A stretch of DNA of 49,146 nucleotides from Deltaproteobacteria bacterium (GTDB taxonomy: Bacteria; Desulfobacterota; Desulfobaccia; Desulfobaccales; 0-14-0-80-60-11): contig JAKAKP010000022.1 of NCBI GenBank assembly GCA_021813445.1, positions 1 to 49,146 on the forward strand, in the 5' to 3' direction. A program made the position numbers and the translations under genes. Shown piece by piece: positions 45,303-49,146 of the stretch. The notes below the pieces were generated by a model. The model made no database searches. It was not told the DNA's origin and was given only the letters and a program-made list of their open reading frames with translations. Numbering within the stretch: the first letter of the stretch is position 1; the number at the start of each line of letters is the position of its first letter.

Positions 45303-46343
45303 ATGCAAACAAGCACCAGGATTTTAGCCCTCACTCCCCAAGGGTGTGCCCTGGCCCGGCGGCTCTGCCGGGAGCTGCCCGGGGCCTGCTGCTGGCTGCC
45401 CCGGGGGCTGGCCGGAGAGGACCCGGAAGTCAGGGCTTTCGGGCAATTGGCCCCGGTTTTCCGGGAAGCCTTTGCGCGCCGGGAGAACCTGGTGTGCATC
45501 ATGGCCGCGGGCATCGTGGTCCGGAGCCTCGCCCCCCATCTCCGGGGCAAGGATGCGGACCCGGCGGTGGTGGTGGTGGATGAGGCAGGCCAATTTGCTA
45601 TCAGTCTCCTCTCTGGGCACTTGGGAGGGGCCAACGACCTGGCCCGGCAGGTGGCGCAGATCTTGGGGGGCACCCCGGTGATCACCACCGCCACCGACGT
45701 CCAGGGGTTGCCGGCCCTGGACTCCCTGGCCGCGGCCCGGGGATTGTTGATCGAGAACCTGGCCGCGGTGCGGCCGGTGCACATGGCGCTTTTATCCGGC
45801 GAGAAGATTCGCGTGGTGGACCCGGATGGTTACCTGGCGGATTTGATCAAGGAAAACCCTGACCTTTGGGTCAGGGCCAATGACCTGGACAGGGCTTTAA
45901 CCACAGAAGAGCCCAGCGTGTACGTGGGGTTCCGGGAGCGGGCCTGGCCCCCGGAGTGGCTGGTGCTCCGGCCCAAGAACCTGGTGGCCGGGATGGGCTG
46001 CCATAAGGGGACTCCGGCCCGGGAAATCCTGGAATTTATCCGGGAGACCTTCAGGCAGGCGGGGCTCGCCCTCGCGTCCTTGAAGGCCCTGGCCACCATC
46101 GAGGCGAAAAAGGAGGAACCGGGCCTGCGGCAGGCGGCCGCCGGCCTGGGAGTGGAATTTATATGGTTTACCAAAGACGAATTGCAGCAGATCACCGTGC
46201 CCCATCCCTCACGGCAGGCGGCCCGGCATGTGGGGGTGGCCAGCGTCAGCGAGGCCGCGGCCCTGAGGGCGGCGGGCGGGGAACTGGTCCTGGCCAAGGT
46301 GAAGGGAGTAAACGCCACCCTGGCGGTGGCCCGGGTCGCCTGA
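45303..46343 (+). CDS. cbiG: Cobalt-precorrin-5A hydrolase CbiG
   Basis: 346 aa. Opens the delta-lactone and releases acetaldehyde. N-terminal part LVCIMAAGIVVRSLAPHL and GQFAISLLSGHLGGANDLA; C-terminal part MGCHKGTPAREILEFI and ASVSEAAAL. In several bacteria cbiG is fused to cbiH; here the following cbiH frame begins at its stop. Confidence 0.94.
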   Translation: MQTSTRILALTPQGCALARRLCRELPGACCWLPRGLAGEDPEVRAFGQLAPVFREAFARRENLVCIMAAGIVVRSLAPHLRGKDADPAVVVVDEAGQFAISLLSGHLGGANDLARQVAQILGGTPVITTATDVQGLPALDSLAAARGLLIENLAAVRPVHMALLSGEKIRVVDPDGYLADLIKENPDLWVRANDLDRALTTEEPSVYVGFRERAWPPEWLVLRPKNLVAGMGCHKGTPAREILEFIRETFRQAGLALASLKALATIEAKKEEPGLRQAAAGLGVEFIWFTKDELQQITVPHPSRQAARHVGVASVSEAAALRAAGGELVLAKVKGVNATLAVARVA

Positions 46344-47149
46344 GCATAGTCAGCCTGGGGCCAGGGTTTCCGGAGTATCTCATCCCCCAGGCCAAAGCGG
46401 CCCTGGACGCGGCCCAGGTGGTGGTGGGCTACCGCACTTACCTGGAGCTGATCGTGCCCTTTTTAAGCCACCAGGAAGTGGTGGCCACGGGCATGAAAGG
46501 GGAGGTCAAGCGCTGCCAGGCGGCCATTGACAGGGCGCGGGCGGGGGCGCGGGTCGCCCTGGTCTCCAGCGGCGACGCGGGCATATACGGCATGGCCGGC
46601 CTGGTCCTGGAGATCTGCGCGGCCCGGGAATTGCAGATAGGCCCGCCTGAGGGGGCGGGGGAGGTGGATTTGCATCTGGAAGTGATCCCCGGGGTGCCGG
46701 CCCTGGCCGCGGCCGCGGCCCTCCTGGGTGCACCGCTGATGCACGATTTTGCCGCCATCTCCCTGAGCGACCTGCTCACCCCCTGGGAGACCATCCAAAA
46801 ACGGGTGGAACTGGCCGCCCAGGGGGACCTGGTGATTGTCCTCTACAATCCCAAGAGCAAAAAGCGGGATTGGCAACTGGCCGCGGTCCGGGAACTGCTG
46901 CTTCAGGTCAAAGACCCGGCCACGCCGGTGGGCATCGTGTCTAAGGCCATGCGGGAGGGCCAGGAAGTGACGGTCACCACTTTGGGGGAGATGCTCCAGC
47001 ACCCGGTGGACATGCAGACCGTGGTCGTTATCGGCAACTCCCAGACCTTTGCCTATGGGCCTTATATGATCACTCCCCGTGGCTACCTAGCTAAATATCA
47101 AGTGGTGGATACAAAGAGCGAGGGAGAAGGCCGGCCACATGAGAGGTAG
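46340..47149 (+). CDS. cbiH: Cobalt-factor III / precorrin-3B C17-methyltransferase CbiH
   Basis: About 269 aa. Tetrapyrrole methylase: IVSLGPGFPEYLIPQAKAAL, VGYRTYLEL, SSGDAGIYGMAGLV and PGVPALAAAAALLG. It contracts the ring and methylates C17. No ATG, GTG or TTG occurs between 46166 and the conserved SLGPG; CTG 46340 overlaps the cbiG TGA (CTGA) and has GGTGG (46325-46329) upstream. A -1 frameshift from cbiG giving a fusion is an alternative. The TAG stop is the TAG of a repeat. Confidence 0.88.
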   Translation: MSIVSLGPGFPEYLIPQAKAALDAAQVVVGYRTYLELIVPFLSHQEVVATGMKGEVKRCQAAIDRARAGARVALVSSGDAGIYGMAGLVLEICAARELQIGPPEGAGEVDLHLEVIPGVPALAAAAALLGAPLMHDFAAISLSDLLTPWETIQKRVELAAQGDLVIVLYNPKSKKRDWQLAAVRELLLQVKDPATPVGIVSKAMREGQEVTVTTLGEMLQHPVDMQTVVVIGNSQTFAYGPYMITPRGYLAKYQVVDTKSEGEGRPHER

Positions 47150-47345
47150 CACAGGCTTTTCAGCCTGTGCGAATCTGGGGCGGGCGGGGACGCCCGCTCC
47201 TACGGAAGATATTTTTTCCCATCCCAAAATGCGTTTGGTAGTGATGATGCCTGCCAAGCTAAGCTTGGCAAGTCCAGGCGTTCCCAAGTACAACTTGGGA
47301 ACGAGAATCAAGCCGGCGGGCGAGGACGCCCGCCCTACTATGAGC
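47144..47345. repeat. Mosaic of palindromes between cbiH and cbiP
   Basis: GGTAGCACAGGC double palindrome (47144-47205), GCCAAGCTAAGCTTGGC (about 47253-47269), GTTCCCAAG/CTTGGGAAC (about 47279-47302) and GGCGGGCG/CGCCCGCC (about 47313-47334). Confidence 0.8.
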
Positions 47346-47347
47346 AT

Positions 47348-48865
47348 ATGAAATATCGTCCTTTAATGATTTTGGGTTCGGGCTCGGACGTGGGCAAAAG
47401 CATCATGGCCGCGGGCCTGTGCCGCATCTTCCGCCAGGAGGGCATCCGGGTGGCGCCCTTCAAGGCCCAGAACATGGCCTTGAACAGCTTCATCACCCCG
47501 GAGGGCGGGGAGATGGGCCGGGCCCAGGTGGTGCAGGCCCAGGCCGCGGGGCTGGCTCCCCACGTAGACATGAACCCCATCCTGCTCAAGCCCAGCAGCG
47601 AGGTGGGCTCCCAGGTGATCGTCCACGGCCAGGTCTACGGCAATTATTCGGCTCAGGACTATTACCGGCACAAACCGCGGCTGGTGAAGAAGGTGATGGA
47701 GAGCTACCGCCGCCTGAGCGCTGCCTACGAACTCATCGTCCTGGAGGGGGCCGGCAGCGCGGTGGAGTTGAACCTGAAGAAAAACGACCTGGTTAACTTC
47801 CATATGGCCAAAAAGGCCGGGGCCGCGGTGCTCCTGGTGGCCGACATCGACCGGGGCGGGGTCTTCGCGGCCACCATCGGCTCCTTCCATCTCCTGACGC
47901 CGGGGGAGCGCGTCTTGCTGGCCGGATTCATCATCAACAAGTTCCGGGGGGACCCGGAATTGTTCAAAGAGGGAGAGAAAATCATTGAGCGGCGCACCGG
48001 GCGGCCGGTTCTGGGGGTCTTACCCTATGCCCCGGATCTGGTGATCCCGGAGGAAGACAGCGTGGCCCTGGGGCGCAAAGCTTGCGGCGGGTCCTGGTCC
48101 GATCCCGGGTGCCTGCGCCTCGGCGTGGTGCGCCTGCCCCATATCTCCAATTACACCGATTTCGACCCCCTGGAGCAGGAACCGGGCGTGTCCCTGCGGT
48201 ACCTGGACCACCGCCAGGGGCTGGACGGGGTGGACCTGCTGATCCTGCCCGGGACCAAGAACACCATCAGCGACCTGCTCTATCTGAAGGAGACCGGGCT
48301 CTTTCAGCAGATTCAGGACTATGGCCGCGGCGGCGGCCACCTGGTGGGCATCTGCGGGGGGTACCAGATTTTGGGGCTGGAAATACAAGACCCCCTGGGG
48401 GTGGAAGGGCCGCCCCGGACGGAGCCGGGCCTGGGATTGCTGCCGGTGGTCACCATCATGGCCGGGGCCAAGACCACCACCCAGGTGCAGGCGCGATTAG
48501 CTGGCGGCAAGGGGCTGTGCATCGAGGCCTACGAAATCCACATGGGAGAGACCCGCTCCCAGGGCGAGGGCCGGGCGGCCCTGGAGATCATCAGCCGCAA
48601 CGGCGAGCCCGTCTCCGTGGCCGACGGCTGGGTTAGCCCCGACCGCCGGGTCTGGGGGACTTACCTCCATGGGTTGTTTGATAATGACGAGTTGCGGCGG
48701 AGCTTTTTGGCGGAGATCAAGCGGGATCGGAGCCAGGCAGGGGAGGCTGCGGCGGGCCTGTCTTTCCGGGACTTTCAGGAGGCCCAGTTGGACCGGCTGG
48801 CGGAGCTGATGCGCCGGCACCTGGATTTGGGCCGGATTCGGGCTCTGATAAATCCCTCCCTTTGA
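47348..48865 (+). CDS. cbiP: Cobyric acid synthase CbiP (CobQ)
   Basis: Amidates b, d, e and g side chains of adenosylcobyrinic acid a,c-diamide. 505 aa. P-loop-like GSGSDVGKS, NMALNSFITPEGGEMGRAQ, EGAGSAVELNL, and glutaminase Cys in VGICGGYQILGL with YLHGLFDN. ATG 47348 lacks a clear ribosome site. The last codons (INPSL) and TGA lie in a CCCTCCCTTTGAAAAAGG repeat unit. Confidence 0.96.
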   Translation: MKYRPLMILGSGSDVGKSIMAAGLCRIFRQEGIRVAPFKAQNMALNSFITPEGGEMGRAQVVQAQAAGLAPHVDMNPILLKPSSEVGSQVIVHGQVYGNYSAQDYYRHKPRLVKKVMESYRRLSAAYELIVLEGAGSAVELNLKKNDLVNFHMAKKAGAAVLLVADIDRGGVFAATIGSFHLLTPGERVLLAGFIINKFRGDPELFKEGEKIIERRTGRPVLGVLPYAPDLVIPEEDSVALGRKACGGSWSDPGCLRLGVVRLPHISNYTDFDPLEQEPGVSLRYLDHRQGLDGVDLLILPGTKNTISDLLYLKETGLFQQIQDYGRGGGHLVGICGGYQILGLEIQDPLGVEGPPRTEPGLGLLPVVTIMAGAKTTTQVQARLAGGKGLCIEAYEIHMGETRSQGEGRAALEIISRNGEPVSVADGWVSPDRRVWGTYLHGLFDNDELRRSFLAEIKRDRSQAGEAAAGLSFRDFQEAQLDRLAELMRRHLDLGRIRALINPSL

Positions 48866-49095
48866 AAAAGGGGGGGTAGGGCAGTAGTGTCCGGCAGCGA
48901 TTTTGCAGAAGAGGCGAAGCCGGTAGCATGAAAAAATACAACCACGGCTAATATCCAGAGCCGGTGCAGGATGAAGCCGCTGGTAGCAAAAACCCCCTCT
49001 CCCCTTCGAGGGGAGAAGGATGGGGTGAGGGGTGGCGTCTTCGGCCTCCCTACCCCCCCTCACCCTGCCTCTCCCCCCAAGGGGGGAGAGGGGAA
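48850..49095. repeat. Terminal repeat block after cbiP
   Basis: The CCCTCCCTTTGAAAAAGGG unit overlaps the cbiP stop; palindromic element copy 5 (CCCCTCTCCCCTTCGAGGGG ... CCCCAAGGGGGGAGAGGGG) occupies 48992-49094. No further gene to the window end. Confidence 0.8.
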
Positions 49096-49146
49096 AAACC
49101 TGGTATTTCCATGAGATGAATTTTAATGGGAGGGGTCTGTTTTATT

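Noticed and set aside
47139-47351. Possible 70-aa gene between cbiH and cbiP
   Set aside because: Entirely made of the palindrome mosaic.
17586-49146. Insertion sequence or prophage behind the repeats
   Set aside because: No transposase, integrase or phage gene was found in the window; only non-coding repeats.

Overview
The window looks like a chromosomal segment of a GC-rich, Gram-negative anaerobe, most likely in the Desulfobacterota (former Deltaproteobacteria). The reasons are a type II secretion (T2SS) operon with lipoprotein-type secretin, outer-membrane proteins, a group 3b type [NiFe] hydrogenase, an ADP-forming acyl-CoA synthetase, the anaerobic (early cobalt insertion) cobalamin route, and many palindromic intergenic repeats. 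The taxonomic placement is inference; no rRNA or tRNA gene was seen.

Layout. (1) 1-9.8 kb: 3' part of a T2SS operon in the order G-H-I-J-K-L-M-C-D, then a small exported protein. It ends at a terminator shared with a convergent prepilin peptidase gene and a lipoprotein gene. (2) 9.8-15.2 kb: two consecutive ammonium transporter-PII modules. Each has its own GG-N10-GC sigma-54 promoter and its own GC-rich terminator, and a putative outer-membrane channel follows. (3) 15.3-21.3 kb: two small ORFs, then a sigma-70 promoter and a hydrogenase operon (Fe-S beta subunit, cNMP-binding protein, FAD/NAD(P) gamma subunit, small subunit, large subunit, maturation protease). (4) 21.6-31.1 kb: an EF-hand protein, an acyl-CoA synthetase, a rhodanese/rubrerythrin-like protein, a fused AAA+/VWA metal chelatase with a small helical partner, a TudS/DUF1722 protein and an amidohydrolase. 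(5) 31.27-48.9 kb: a cobalamin-riboswitch-controlled corrinoid region: btuC, btuD, an AT-rich foreign-looking gene, btuF, cbiA, a double methyltransferase, cbiC, cbiL, a gate-domain membrane protein, cbiD, a small membrane protein, cbiET, cbiF, cbiG, cbiH, cbiP.

How the genes work together. The two amt-glnK units form a nitrogen-scavenging module predicted to be switched on by sigma-54 and an enhancer-binding protein. The hydrogenase operon encodes a complete cytoplasmic NAD(P)-linked enzyme with its own endopeptidase. The riboswitch operon combines corrinoid uptake with most of the corrin-ring pathway. CbiK/CbiX, CbiJ, CbiB, BtuR and nucleotide-loop genes are not in the window. The chelatase at 26-28 kb may supply metal insertion together with a large subunit encoded elsewhere.

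The most unusual property is repeat invasion. At least seven families of short palindromic or tandem repeats fill the gaps from 17.6 kb onward. Several copies reach into genes: one sits in frame inside cbiET, one covers the 5' end of btuF, and others supply or abut the stop codons of hyhG, btuD, btuF, cbiH and cbiP. A 198-bp element with 20-bp terminal inverted repeats lies upstream of the acyl-CoA synthetase gene. I did not find a clearly new multi-gene defence or metabolic system. The best candidates for new biology are the AT-rich HEPN-like gene between btuD and btuF, the double methyltransferase and gate-domain protein in the cobalamin operon, and the non-AUG start or frameshift at cbiG/cbiH.
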